Position numbers and translations under genes: made by a program. From positions 1 through 27,171 of the forward strand of contig JAYRHW010000103.1 in assembly GCA_041907145.1 (NCBI GenBank): a stretch of DNA of 27,171 bases. Direction: 5' to 3'. Positions within the stretch are counted from its first letter, which is position 1. Every line of letters begins with the position of its first letter. The DNA comes from JAFLCA01 sp041907145. Lineage in GTDB: Bacteria > Bdellovibrionota_C > UBA2361 > JAFLCA01. Positions 7,162 to 14,512 of the stretch are shown in pieces. Under the pieces are notes generated by a model that saw nothing but the letters and a program-made list of their open reading frames with translations, did not search any database and had not been told where the DNA came from.

Positions 7162-8333
7162 TGAAAGTGGCCTTGGTTCACGATTGGCTCACGGGACTGC
7201 GGGGCGGCGAGCGGTGTCTGCAAGCATTCCTCCACATCTATCCCGATGCCGATATCTTCACTTTGCTTCATGTTCCGGGCGCCACTGATGCGCTCATTGA
7301 TGCGAGAGTTAAGGAAACCTCCTTTTTGCAAAATCTACCGGCTGCGCGCAGGCTTTACCGTCTATGTCTGCCGCTCTATCCGCGAGCGATTCGAAGCTTT
7401 GATTTTTCGGGCTATGATTTGGTCATTTCACTTAGTCACGCGGCGGCAAAAAACATCTCGGTTCCGGAAGGGGTGCCGCATATTTGTTACTGCTTCACGC
7501 CAATGCGCTACGTTTGGGATCAGGCTAAATTCTATTTCGGCGCGGCAACCCCGCTCCTATGGCCTCTCATTAGGTCGCTAAGAAATTGGGATATGCGTGG
7601 CAGTGAAGGGGTCGATGCGTTCGTAGCCATCAGTAGCTTTGTCGCCGCTCGAATTCGCTGTTTTTATGGTCGCGAGGCGGCTGTTATTTATCCTCCCGTG
7701 GAGACTTCGTGGATTCAGCCGGCGCTCCAAGGCCAACAGGGGGAAGCCTTTCTCTATGCGGGAGCCCTGGTTCCGTATAAGCGAGTAGATCAGGTGATTG
7801 AGGCCTTCAATCTGCTGGGCGAGAAATTGTGGGTGGTCGGGAAGGGGCCGGAGGAAAAGCGCCTTCGCAAACTGGCGCGCTCGAACATCGAATTTTTCGG
7901 ACATGTGCCGGATCAGGAATTGGCGAGTTTCTATCGCCGCTGCCGAGCATTGATCTTCCCCGGCATCGAAGACTTTGGACTGATCCCACTTGAGTGTATG
8001 GCCGCGGGCCGTCCCGTGATTGGTTTGCAGGATGGGGCTCTGCGTGAAACCTTGGTGGGGGTAAAGCCCTGGAATGTTTCTGCACTTGAGCCGGCCCATG
8101 CCAGCGGGGTATTCATTAAGAAGCGCCCCAGCGGGGCCGGAGCCGAACTTGATTCTTTGCTTACCAGCGTATATTACTTCATGCAGCATGAGCAGGAATT
8201 TCAAGTAGATAGCTCAGTCCGGCAGGCGCGGGCCTTCAGTCCGCAGCGGTTCTTCCAGGCCTGGGAGGCGTTTATAGGCGCCTTCATGTCCGACGTGCGT
8301 GCACGCGGTAATCGCAAACGTTCTTATGCTTAA
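7161..8333 (+). CDS. Family 4 glycosyltransferase (WbaZ-type)
   Basis: A 390-residue GT-B enzyme that opens with MKVALVHDWLTGLRGGERCL, a start I know from WbaZ-like and other GT4 exopolysaccharide transferases. Other landmarks are YCFTPMRYVWD, FLYAGALVPYKRVDQVIEAF at the start of the donor-binding domain, and the EX7E motif EDFGLIPLE with E270 and E278. It should add a sugar, possibly mannose or a related hexose, to the lipid-linked intermediate on the cytoplasmic side. It overlaps the previous gene by one base (TAATG) and the next by eight bases if that one starts at 8326, so the three form a tightly coupled unit. Confidence 0.9.
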   Translation: MKVALVHDWLTGLRGGERCLQAFLHIYPDADIFTLLHVPGATDALIDARVKETSFLQNLPAARRLYRLCLPLYPRAIRSFDFSGYDLVISLSHAAAKNISVPEGVPHICYCFTPMRYVWDQAKFYFGAATPLLWPLIRSLRNWDMRGSEGVDAFVAISSFVAARIRCFYGREAAVIYPPVETSWIQPALQGQQGEAFLYAGALVPYKRVDQVIEAFNLLGEKLWVVGKGPEEKRLRKLARSNIEFFGHVPDQELASFYRRCRALIFPGIEDFGLIPLECMAAGRPVIGLQDGALRETLVGVKPWNVSALEPAHASGVFIKKRPSGAGAELDSLLTSVYYFMQHEQEFQVDSSVRQARAFSPQRFFQAWEAFIGAFMSDVRARGNRKRSYA

Positions 8334-9729
8334 GCAGAAACGGCAACTCTTTGAATATTTGTTCATGGCGGTAGACCTAGTGGTGGTCTCCTTGGCCTGG
8401 CTGCTTGCCTATTGGGTCCGCTTTCAGACCGATTTCATCACTGCCGATAAGGGCGTTCCGGCGTTTCAGCATTACGTTTCGATGCTGTTATTCATCTGGC
8501 TCATCTGGGCGTTTGTTTTCCGGCGCATGGGACTCTATCGCGCAATGCGCGGCACGCGACCTACCAGGGAAATGTGGCTCCTGATCAATGCGAATTCATT
8601 GGCGCTCCTCCTTTTCATTGCGATGACGTACTTATTCCGCGAAAAGAGCGTGCCGTTTTCCCGCTTAGTATTCTTCTACTTTGGAGTGCTGGCTTGCTTT
8701 TTTACGATCGCTCAGCGCGCGGTGCTGCGTTCCCTGCTGCGTGAAGTGCGTCGGCGCGGCTATAACCTGCGCTTCCTGTTAATCGTCGGAGCTGGGAAGG
8801 TTGCCGGCGATATCGCCACTCGAATTCGCATGCACCGCGAGCTGGGCATACAGGTCATGGGATGCCTGTCGAAAGACGGCTTGGATAAGAAGGGGCCCAA
8901 GGGTATTCCCGTTGTCGGTAAGTACGACGATCTCGCTGAACTTTTGACCACCAGAGATATCGATCAACTCATTATCGCCTTGCCGCTGGAGGATAATCAC
9001 CATCTTCCGGAGATTATGTCGCAAGTTGGCGATCATTTGGTGGACGTAAAGATTGTTCCGGACCTTTATCAGTTTGTTAGCGTGGGCGGGGCTATTGAGG
9101 AGTTCGAGGGCCTGCCGGTCATCAGTATCCAGGGTTCGCCGCTTGAAGGAATCAATCTTTTCACCAAGCGTCTGGTTGACCTGCTGCTGGCGCTGGTCGC
9201 CGGCATCATCTTGGCGCCGGTTTTTTTAATGATCGCATTGCTCGTAAAGCTTACTTCGCGCGGGCCGGTGCTGTATCGCCAGGAGCGCGTGAGCTTTGAC
9301 GGCACTCCGTTCAACATTTACAAATTTCGCACCATGTTCGTAGATGCCGAGGTTGACGGTCCTGGCTGGACTTCTCCCGGCGATGCGCGTGTGACTCCGC
9401 TCGGACGGTTTTTACGACAGCACAGTTTGGATGAGTTGCCGCAGCTCTATAATGTGATCCGTGGAGATATGTCGATCGTCGGCCCTCGCCCCGAACGACC
9501 TGTTTTTATCGAGGAGTTTCGCCGGCGTATCCCGCGCTATATGTTGCGCCATAAGGTGCCGGCTGGTATGACGGGATGGGCGCAGGTCAACGGCTGGAGA
9601 GGTGACACTTCTATCGATAAAAGGATAGAGTACGACCTCTATTATATCGAGAATTGGTCGTTGTTTCTGGATATCAAAATTCTTTGGCTGACCCTGTTTC
9701 GGGGCATCAGAAATCGAAACGCATACTAG
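8326..9729 (+). CDS. Undecaprenyl-phosphate hexose-1-phosphate transferase (WcaJ-like initiating enzyme)
   Basis: From ATG 8326 this is 467 residues, the usual size for the polyisoprenyl-phosphate hexose-1-phosphate transferase family. The N-terminal half has about four membrane segments (13-31, 50-66, 86-103 and 113-130) and a Rossmann-like CoA-binding-type domain (LLIVGAGKVAG, 151-161). The catalytic C-terminal domain starts with a membrane segment (284-309) and contains KFRTMFVDAE (333-342), the Asp-Glu catalytic pair in SLDELPQL (D369, E370) and VGPRPERP (385-392). It would transfer glucose- or galactose-1-phosphate from the UDP-sugar to undecaprenyl phosphate, the first step of polymer assembly. 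The frame also extends to a GTG at 8299. I prefer 8326 because the family usually begins at this point and the ATG overlaps the previous stop. Confidence 0.93.
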   Translation: MLKQKRQLFEYLFMAVDLVVVSLAWLLAYWVRFQTDFITADKGVPAFQHYVSMLLFIWLIWAFVFRRMGLYRAMRGTRPTREMWLLINANSLALLLFIAMTYLFREKSVPFSRLVFFYFGVLACFFTIAQRAVLRSLLREVRRRGYNLRFLLIVGAGKVAGDIATRIRMHRELGIQVMGCLSKDGLDKKGPKGIPVVGKYDDLAELLTTRDIDQLIIALPLEDNHHLPEIMSQVGDHLVDVKIVPDLYQFVSVGGAIEEFEGLPVISIQGSPLEGINLFTKRLVDLLLALVAGIILAPVFLMIALLVKLTSRGPVLYRQERVSFDGTPFNIYKFRTMFVDAEVDGPGWTSPGDARVTPLGRFLRQHSLDELPQLYNVIRGDMSIVGPRPERPVFIEEFRRRIPRYMLRHKVPAGMTGWAQVNGWRGDTSIDKRIEYDLYYIENWSLFLDIKILWLTLFRGIRNRNAY

Positions 9730-9753
9730 GAGAGTCTCAGGGAGTATTCGCTC

Positions 9754-11076
9754 ATGAACATTACAGTCGTTGGTTCAGGATATGTCGGGTTAGTTGCCGG
9801 CGCATGCTTTGCGGAGTCAGGCAATGACGTGCTGTGCGTGGACGTTGATGCGCGCAAAATCGAGATGCTCAAGAAGGGGCAGATTCCGATTTACGAGCCA
9901 GGTCTCGATGAACTTGTCGAGCGAAATTATAGTAACGGCCGACTGCAGTTCACGACTTCATTGAAAGAGGGAGTGGAGTCGGCGCAGGTCATTTTCATAG
10001 CTGTCGGCACACCGCAAGATGAGGACGGGTCGGCCGATTTGACGCATGTTCTCGCCGTGGCCGAGGGAATCGGCAAGCATATGAACGGTCCCAAGGTGAT
10101 CGTCGACAAGTCGACGGTGCCGGTTGGTACTGCGGAAAAGGTTCGCAAGGCCATAGCGGCTCACACCAAACATGAATTCGAGGTCGTCAGCAATCCTGAG
10201 TTTTTGAAGGAGGGCGCCGCTATCGACGATTTCATGAAGCCGGATCGCGTGGTGATTGGAGCTCCCAGCGAAAAGTCCGCTGCCGTCATGCGGGAGCTGT
10301 ATGCACCGTTCGTGCGCACCAATAATCCTATCATCATCATGGACGTCGTTTCGGCTGAGATGACCAAGTACGCGGCCAACTCCATGCTCGCTACCCGAGT
10401 GTCCTTCATGAATGAAATATCCAATCTCTGTGAACGCTGCGGGGCTGATATCGATGCCGTGCGTGTCGGAATGGGGACCGATTCCCGCATCGGCATGAGC
10501 TTCCTTTTCCCAGGCATCGGGTACGGCGGCTCGTGCTTTCCCAAGGATGTTCAAGCATTGGTTAAGACCGGCAAAGACTTCGGTCTAAACTTGCGCATTT
10601 GCAACGCGGTGGAGGAGGTGAATAAGGATCAGAAATCGGTCATGGCCAAGAAGATCCTGGCACACTACGGCGCAAAGGATCTCAAGGGCCGCACCTTCGC
10701 CATATGGGGATTGGCATTCAAGCCCAAGACGGACGATGTGCGCGAGGCCCCGGCACTCGTGGTTTGCGGTGAACTCATCAGCGCAGGTGCCAAGCTTCAG
10801 GCTTTTGATCCTGAGGCGAGAAAAACCTTCTCCGAGAAGTTTGGTGACAATCCGGCGATTACCTATACCGATACCAATTATGACGCGCTCAAGGGAGCAG
10901 ACGCGTTGATTGTTTGCACGGAATGGAACGAGTTTCGCCGTCCAAACTTTGCCAAGGTCAAGGAGTCGCTCAAGAGTCCCGTTGTATTCGACGGTAGAAA
11001 TATTTACAGCAGTACCGAGATGTCAAAGCATGGGTTTATCTACTATTCCATCGGCCGTCCACGCGTCGGAATGTAA
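9754..11076 (+). CDS. ugd: UDP-glucose 6-dehydrogenase
   Basis: A full-length (440 residues) dehydrogenase that oxidises UDP-glucose twice with NAD+ to give UDP-glucuronate. The N-terminal dinucleotide-binding motif is VGSGYVGLVAGACFAE (6-21). The catalytic cysteine is C261 in GYGGSCFPKD. AVGTPQDEDGSADL, NPEFLKEGAA and the C-terminal GLAFKPKTDDVREAP are all standard family landmarks. A ribosome binding site GGGAG precedes the ATG by nine bases. It comes 24 bp after the WcaJ-like gene and just before the UDP-glucuronate decarboxylase, so its product is probably passed on to UDP-xylose or used directly as an acidic sugar donor. Confidence 0.96.
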   Translation: MNITVVGSGYVGLVAGACFAESGNDVLCVDVDARKIEMLKKGQIPIYEPGLDELVERNYSNGRLQFTTSLKEGVESAQVIFIAVGTPQDEDGSADLTHVLAVAEGIGKHMNGPKVIVDKSTVPVGTAEKVRKAIAAHTKHEFEVVSNPEFLKEGAAIDDFMKPDRVVIGAPSEKSAAVMRELYAPFVRTNNPIIIMDVVSAEMTKYAANSMLATRVSFMNEISNLCERCGADIDAVRVGMGTDSRIGMSFLFPGIGYGGSCFPKDVQALVKTGKDFGLNLRICNAVEEVNKDQKSVMAKKILAHYGAKDLKGRTFAIWGLAFKPKTDDVREAPALVVCGELISAGAKLQAFDPEARKTFSEKFGDNPAITYTDTNYDALKGADALIVCTEWNEFRRPNFAKVKESLKSPVVFDGRNIYSSTEMSKHGFIYYSIGRPRVGM

Positions 11077-11100
11077 GGACCCCGTCTTAGAAGGATTTAC

Positions 11101-12039
11101 ATGACAAGGATAGTGGTCACGGGGGGAGCGGGGTTTATCGGCTCCCATCTAGTTGATACGCTCATGAAGGCCGGGCACGAAGTCACGGTGTTGGATAATC
11201 TCTTCACCGGGCGAAAACGCAATATTACCCAGCATTGGGGTAATCCGCGCTTTGAATTTTTACGGCACGACGTGGTGGAGCCGGTGTTGCTCGAAGCGGA
11301 GCAGATTTACCATCTAGCCTGCCCAGCCTCGCCGGTGCACTACCAGTATAATCCGGTCAAAACGATCAAGACGAATGTCCAGGGCACCATCAATATGCTG
11401 GGGCTTTGCAAGCGAGTCGGGGCTCGTTTCCTGCTGGCTTCGACCTCGGAAGTGTACGGAGATCCGCAGGAACATCCTCAGCGAGAATCCTATTGGGGGC
11501 ATGTCAACCCAATTGGTCCGCGCAGCTGTTACGACGAGGGCAAACGCGTTGCCGAGACCTTGACTGAGAGCTATCGCCTCCAAAACGGCGTCGACACGAA
11601 GATCGTGCGTATTTTTAACACCTATGGCCCGCGCATGTTATTTGACGACGGGCGCGTGGTTTCGAACTTCATCGTTCAGGCGCTCAAGGGACAGCCGATT
11701 ACCGTGTATGGGGACGGCAAGCAGACGCGATCTTTCTGCTACGTGTCGGATCTCGTTGCAGGACTGATCGCTACCATGGAAAAGACAGATTTTCATGGAC
11801 CGGTAAACCTCGGCAACCCAAACGAAATGACCATCGTCGATCTCGCAAAGATGATTATCTCGATGACGAATTCGAAGTCGAAAATTATCTATGAGAATCT
11901 CCCAAAGGATGATCCGGTGCGCCGTAAGCCGGACATTTCACTGGCCGGAAATGAATTGCACTGGACGCCCGGGGTCGAGCTGAAGAAGGGGTTGTTGGAC
12001 ACCATCGCTGATTTCGAGCAACGGTTGAAGGAGGAGTAA
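11101..12039 (+). CDS. UDP-glucuronate decarboxylase (UDP-xylose synthase)
   Basis: A 312-residue short-chain dehydrogenase of the extended type. The NAD-binding motif is TGGAGFIGS (7-15), the catalytic pair is Y144 and K148 in SCYDEGKRVAE, and the stretches HLACPASPVHYQ and STSEVYGDP are the signature of UXS enzymes as opposed to simple epimerases. It oxidises, decarboxylates and re-reduces UDP-glucuronate to UDP-xylose using bound NAD+. An AAGGA site at 11091-11095 precedes the ATG by five bases. Its position right after ugd makes a two-step route from UDP-glucose to UDP-xylose in the same cluster. Confidence 0.94.
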   Translation: MTRIVVTGGAGFIGSHLVDTLMKAGHEVTVLDNLFTGRKRNITQHWGNPRFEFLRHDVVEPVLLEAEQIYHLACPASPVHYQYNPVKTIKTNVQGTINMLGLCKRVGARFLLASTSEVYGDPQEHPQRESYWGHVNPIGPRSCYDEGKRVAETLTESYRLQNGVDTKIVRIFNTYGPRMLFDDGRVVSNFIVQALKGQPITVYGDGKQTRSFCYVSDLVAGLIATMEKTDFHGPVNLGNPNEMTIVDLAKMIISMTNSKSKIIYENLPKDDPVRRKPDISLAGNELHWTPGVELKKGLLDTIADFEQRLKEE

Positions 12040-12046
12040 TAGATCT

Positions 12047-12973
12047 ATGGCGCGAGCAGTCGTAACCGGCGGAGCCGGGTTTATTGGATCGCATATCGTC
12101 GATGCTCTGCTGTCCTCCGGCTATAGCGTCGATATAATCGATGACCTTTCGTCTGGGAATGAGGCAAATGTGTCGAAGGGGGCCGTACTTCACCGCATGG
12201 ATATTCGCTCGCCTGAAGCTCGGGCCTTTTTGTCCAAGCACTCGCCTGATTTGCTCGTTCACGCTGCGGCGCAGATTTCCGTACGCGCCAGCATGGAAAA
12301 TCCCGTTTTTGATGCTGAGACAAATGTTGTAGGCCTCGTGAATCTTCTCCACGCCTTTTCGGGTAGAAAGCCTCCGCACATCGTGTTTCTCTCCACGGGA
12401 GGCGCGATTTATGGCGAGCAGGATTATTTCCCGGCAGCGGAAGATCATCCCGTCCGGCCAACCAGCGTCTACGGACTCGCCAAGCGAGTCGGCGAGATGT
12501 ATCTCGATTTGTGGGGCCGGGAATATAAGCTGACGTGGACTGCGCTGCGTTTGGCGAATGTTTATGGGCCGCGGCAAAATCCGCACGGAGAGGCCGGAGT
12601 CGTGGCAATTTTTAGTCAACGCTTGCTGCGAAAACAACAGGCTGTTATCAACGGCGAGGGCACGCAGACTCGAGATTTCGTGTACGTTGGTGATGTGGCC
12701 GCTGCGGCCAAGGTGGTCGCCGAGAAGAGGATTACCGGCACCTTTAATATAGGCACCGGCCGAGAAACTTCGGTCAATGAGCTTTACGAGTTAATTCGCA
12801 AGAGTGTCGGCACGGATAGTCGTGCTCCCCATGTCGAGGCCAAGGCCGGAGAGCAAATGCGCAGCTGTATCGACGCGTCTCTGGCTGCCAAGACCTTCGG
12901 ATGGAGGCCTTCGATGAAAATCGAAGATGGAATTAAAGCCACGGTTGAGTGGTTCCGGGCTACTACCAAGTAA
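12047..12973 (+). CDS. NAD-dependent sugar epimerase (GalE-like)
   Basis: A 308-residue extended short-chain dehydrogenase: TGGAGFIGSHIVDALL near the N-terminus, a nucleotide-binding turn DDLSSGNEANV, catalytic Y142 and K146 in SVYGLAKRVGE, LSTGGAIYGE before it, and NVYGPRQNPHGEAGVVAIF typical of UDP-hexose 4-epimerases. It probably interconverts UDP-glucose and UDP-galactose or a related pair. UDP-glucuronate or UDP-xylose as substrate cannot be excluded given its neighbours. A strong AAGGAGGAG site lies within the last codons of the preceding gene, which ends seven bases earlier. It is the last gene of the cluster. Confidence 0.9.
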   Translation: MARAVVTGGAGFIGSHIVDALLSSGYSVDIIDDLSSGNEANVSKGAVLHRMDIRSPEARAFLSKHSPDLLVHAAAQISVRASMENPVFDAETNVVGLVNLLHAFSGRKPPHIVFLSTGGAIYGEQDYFPAAEDHPVRPTSVYGLAKRVGEMYLDLWGREYKLTWTALRLANVYGPRQNPHGEAGVVAIFSQRLLRKQQAVINGEGTQTRDFVYVGDVAAAAKVVAEKRITGTFNIGTGRETSVNELYELIRKSVGTDSRAPHVEAKAGEQMRSCIDASLAAKTFGWRPSMKIEDGIKATVEWFRATTK

Positions 12974-13045
12974 CAGAAAGACTGAAGAAGTCAGGCATCC
13001 TCCAAAACCTGTGGGGTAAACCTCTTCAGTGTGCGGGCTAGCGGC

Positions 13046-14137
13046 TTAGGATTGGCGCTGCCACAAGTCCTTGGGTTGGTCCTCGAACTGGTTCGTGATC
13101 GCCCACCACAAGGTGAGAGCTCCGCCCAGCGTCGTAATAAGTCCGATCACAAGCAGTCCCCAGATTGGAACATCGACTTGGATGTACGAAAACTCGGAGA
13201 AGTCCCGCGGGATCCAGGAGCCGGCCATCGCCTGTTCGAGCGATTGTACGACAGAAACCAGATCCAGAGTTTCGCCGGGTTTGACGATCTCCCCTCCGTA
13301 CGTGATCAGAGCCTCCTGCTTTGTCCAGCTAAAGGCCTTTGACCACTGCACGGTATCTTTGTCGTCTACTCCGAGGCACAGCACGTACTCATGACGGTTG
13401 CCGTGCTCCCAGAGGGCTTCCTGGAGTCTAGCCGCATGCTCCGGTTGATTCCGAAACACGACGATCCAGCACTGGAAGTCCTTCTGGGCTCCGAGGGTGG
13501 CGTTCAGGCGTTGAAGCATTTCATTTGCTCCAGGCCGGTAACTGCCGCCGTCACCGAGGATGTGTTGCATCGCGATGGCGTCCGTTCTCGGATAGTCCTG
13601 CAGATGGTACCGCGACTTCTCCTCCTTCGAGACAGTCGGTAGTGAGTAGACCGTGTAGGTGGCTTGCAGCCGGTTTTCGTAGCTTCCGGTGGTCGTCATA
13701 TACTCGGCTTTCTCGATTGCGCCGTCCCAAACGATGGTCGAGTAGTGCCCTCTGACTGCCGGCTCCACTCCCCACTTGGTCTTCAGGGCCTCGTAGGTCT
13801 CCTTAGTGACGGAACGAGAGTCCCCGTTCTGGCTGTAGAGAGTCCAGGTAGGCGGATGAGGTACCGGCTGCGGACGTAGCACCGTTGTCTTCCCGATCTT
13901 GGTAGGGACCAGGATGATGTCGGTGTAGGCCTCACGGTACTCCGCACGCGCCACAAAGCGCGTGTAGTACTCGGTGTCCGTGGTCAGGCCGTTGATGATC
14001 AGCAACTTGGCCCCAAGGAGGCACGCGATGCAGACCACGAACATGACCACGAACTCCCACCAAACCGTCTGCCGCGAATACTTGAACGCCGCGATGATGG
14101 CCATGACGGCCGGAATTACGAGAATGAACCATTCCAT
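13046..14137 (-). CDS. Membrane protein of unknown function, phage-like TDTEY family
   Basis: From the ATG at 14137 (AAAGG nine bases upstream) this gives 363 residues; a longer frame to 14359 has a compositionally odd N-terminal extension and is not favoured. The protein has two N-terminal membrane segments (about 4-18 and 28-48), a large soluble domain (about 50-320) and one C-terminal membrane segment (about 324-347). After the second segment comes TTDTEYYTRFVARAEYREAY (52-71). From memory, a TDTEY motif in this place occurs in uncharacterised membrane proteins of large tailed phages and some bacteria. No enzymatic motif is recognisable. It is the only minus-strand gene between the polysaccharide cluster and lepA and is enclosed by inverted repeats. 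No function is proposed. Confidence 0.8.
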   Translation of the reverse strand: MEWFILVIPAVMAIIAAFKYSRQTVWWEFVVMFVVCIACLLGAKLLIINGLTTDTEYYTRFVARAEYREAYTDIILVPTKIGKTTVLRPQPVPHPPTWTLYSQNGDSRSVTKETYEALKTKWGVEPAVRGHYSTIVWDGAIEKAEYMTTTGSYENRLQATYTVYSLPTVSKEEKSRYHLQDYPRTDAIAMQHILGDGGSYRPGANEMLQRLNATLGAQKDFQCWIVVFRNQPEHAARLQEALWEHGNRHEYVLCLGVDDKDTVQWSKAFSWTKQEALITYGGEIVKPGETLDLVSVVQSLEQAMAGSWIPRDFSEFSYIQVDVPIWGLLVIGLITTLGGALTLWWAITNQFEDQPKDLWQRQS

Positions 14138-14512
14138 GTTCTTAAGCCTTTCTTTAAGAGGGTTTTGATTTGCCGGAAATGCCGGATGCACTCGACCGAA
14201 GGGTGACGGCCGACTACACCCGGCATCTCTGCAAATGCGAACAGGGAATGGAGATAACCTTGCTTTAAAGGATGCCTGACAAGCTTCAGAGAAAGCCTCC
14301 GACAAAGGCCTCCTCTGACGCTCATTCAAGGAGCTACTACCCGGGAAGTATTGTATCAAGCTTGCCGTTCTTATGTTCGGTAGAGCTCTAGGTTGGAGGG
14401 CTTCAGGGAGTTAACGAGCTAAACCCCCGGAACTAGCGCGGAGCCGAGGCATTAGTATAGTATGCGGGGGCTCGGCGTTTAGCCGGGTCATAGGGTTGTA
14501 GGCTGTTTAGGC
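14138..14512. other. 375-bp divergent intergenic region before lepA
   Basis: The left half holds the leader of the minus-strand membrane gene and the right arm of the inverted repeats. The right half has a TAGAGCTCTA palindrome (14381-14390) and a pair of competing hairpins close to lepA: GCCGAG (14443-14448) can pair with CTCGGC (14471-14476), or the latter can pair with GCCGGG (14482-14487). TATAGT at 14456-14461 resembles a -10, without a clear -35. No gene is seen. Confidence 0.4.
14168..14236 (-). promoter_or_regulatory. Two-block inverted repeat in the leader of the membrane-protein gene
   Basis: ATTTGC (14168-14173) and ATGCCGG (14179-14185) recur in inverse as CCGGCAT (14220-14226) and GCAAAT (14231-14236), separated by internal loops of five and four bases. 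All 13 paired positions match. The transcript upstream of the start at 14137 could fold into a long hairpin with a 34-base loop. Transcript regulation or a recombination site are both possible. Confidence 0.4.

Larger units (their letters stand above)
12975..14295. mobile_element. Candidate single-gene insertion bounded by inverted repeats
   Basis: GTCAGGCATCC at 12990-13000 is repeated perfectly in inverse as GGATGCCTGAC at 14270-14280. Just outside, CTGAAG (12982-12987) pairs with CTTCAG (14284-14289), with spacers of two and three bases, so the arms extend to about 20 bp. AGAAAG occurs directly at 12975-12980 and 14290-14295, a possible short target duplication offset by one base on the left. 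Exactly one gene lies between the arms, on the strand opposite to its neighbours. No transposase or integrase is present. This is inferred from symmetry. Confidence 0.42.

Noticed and set aside
11885..12637. Minus-strand open frame of 250 codons
   Set aside because: It lies opposite the uxs and epimerase genes, whose motifs are unambiguous, and its translation has no recognisable motif.
12982..13029. CTGAAGA/TCTTCAG hairpin as an intrinsic terminator after the epimerase gene
   Set aside because: The loop is 34 bases and no T-run follows on either strand. The left arm fits better as part of the flanking inverted repeats.
14138..14359. N-terminal extension of the TDTEY membrane protein to 14359
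   Set aside because: The extra 74 residues precede a well-placed ATG and membrane segment at 14137 and overlap hairpins and the inverted-repeat arm.
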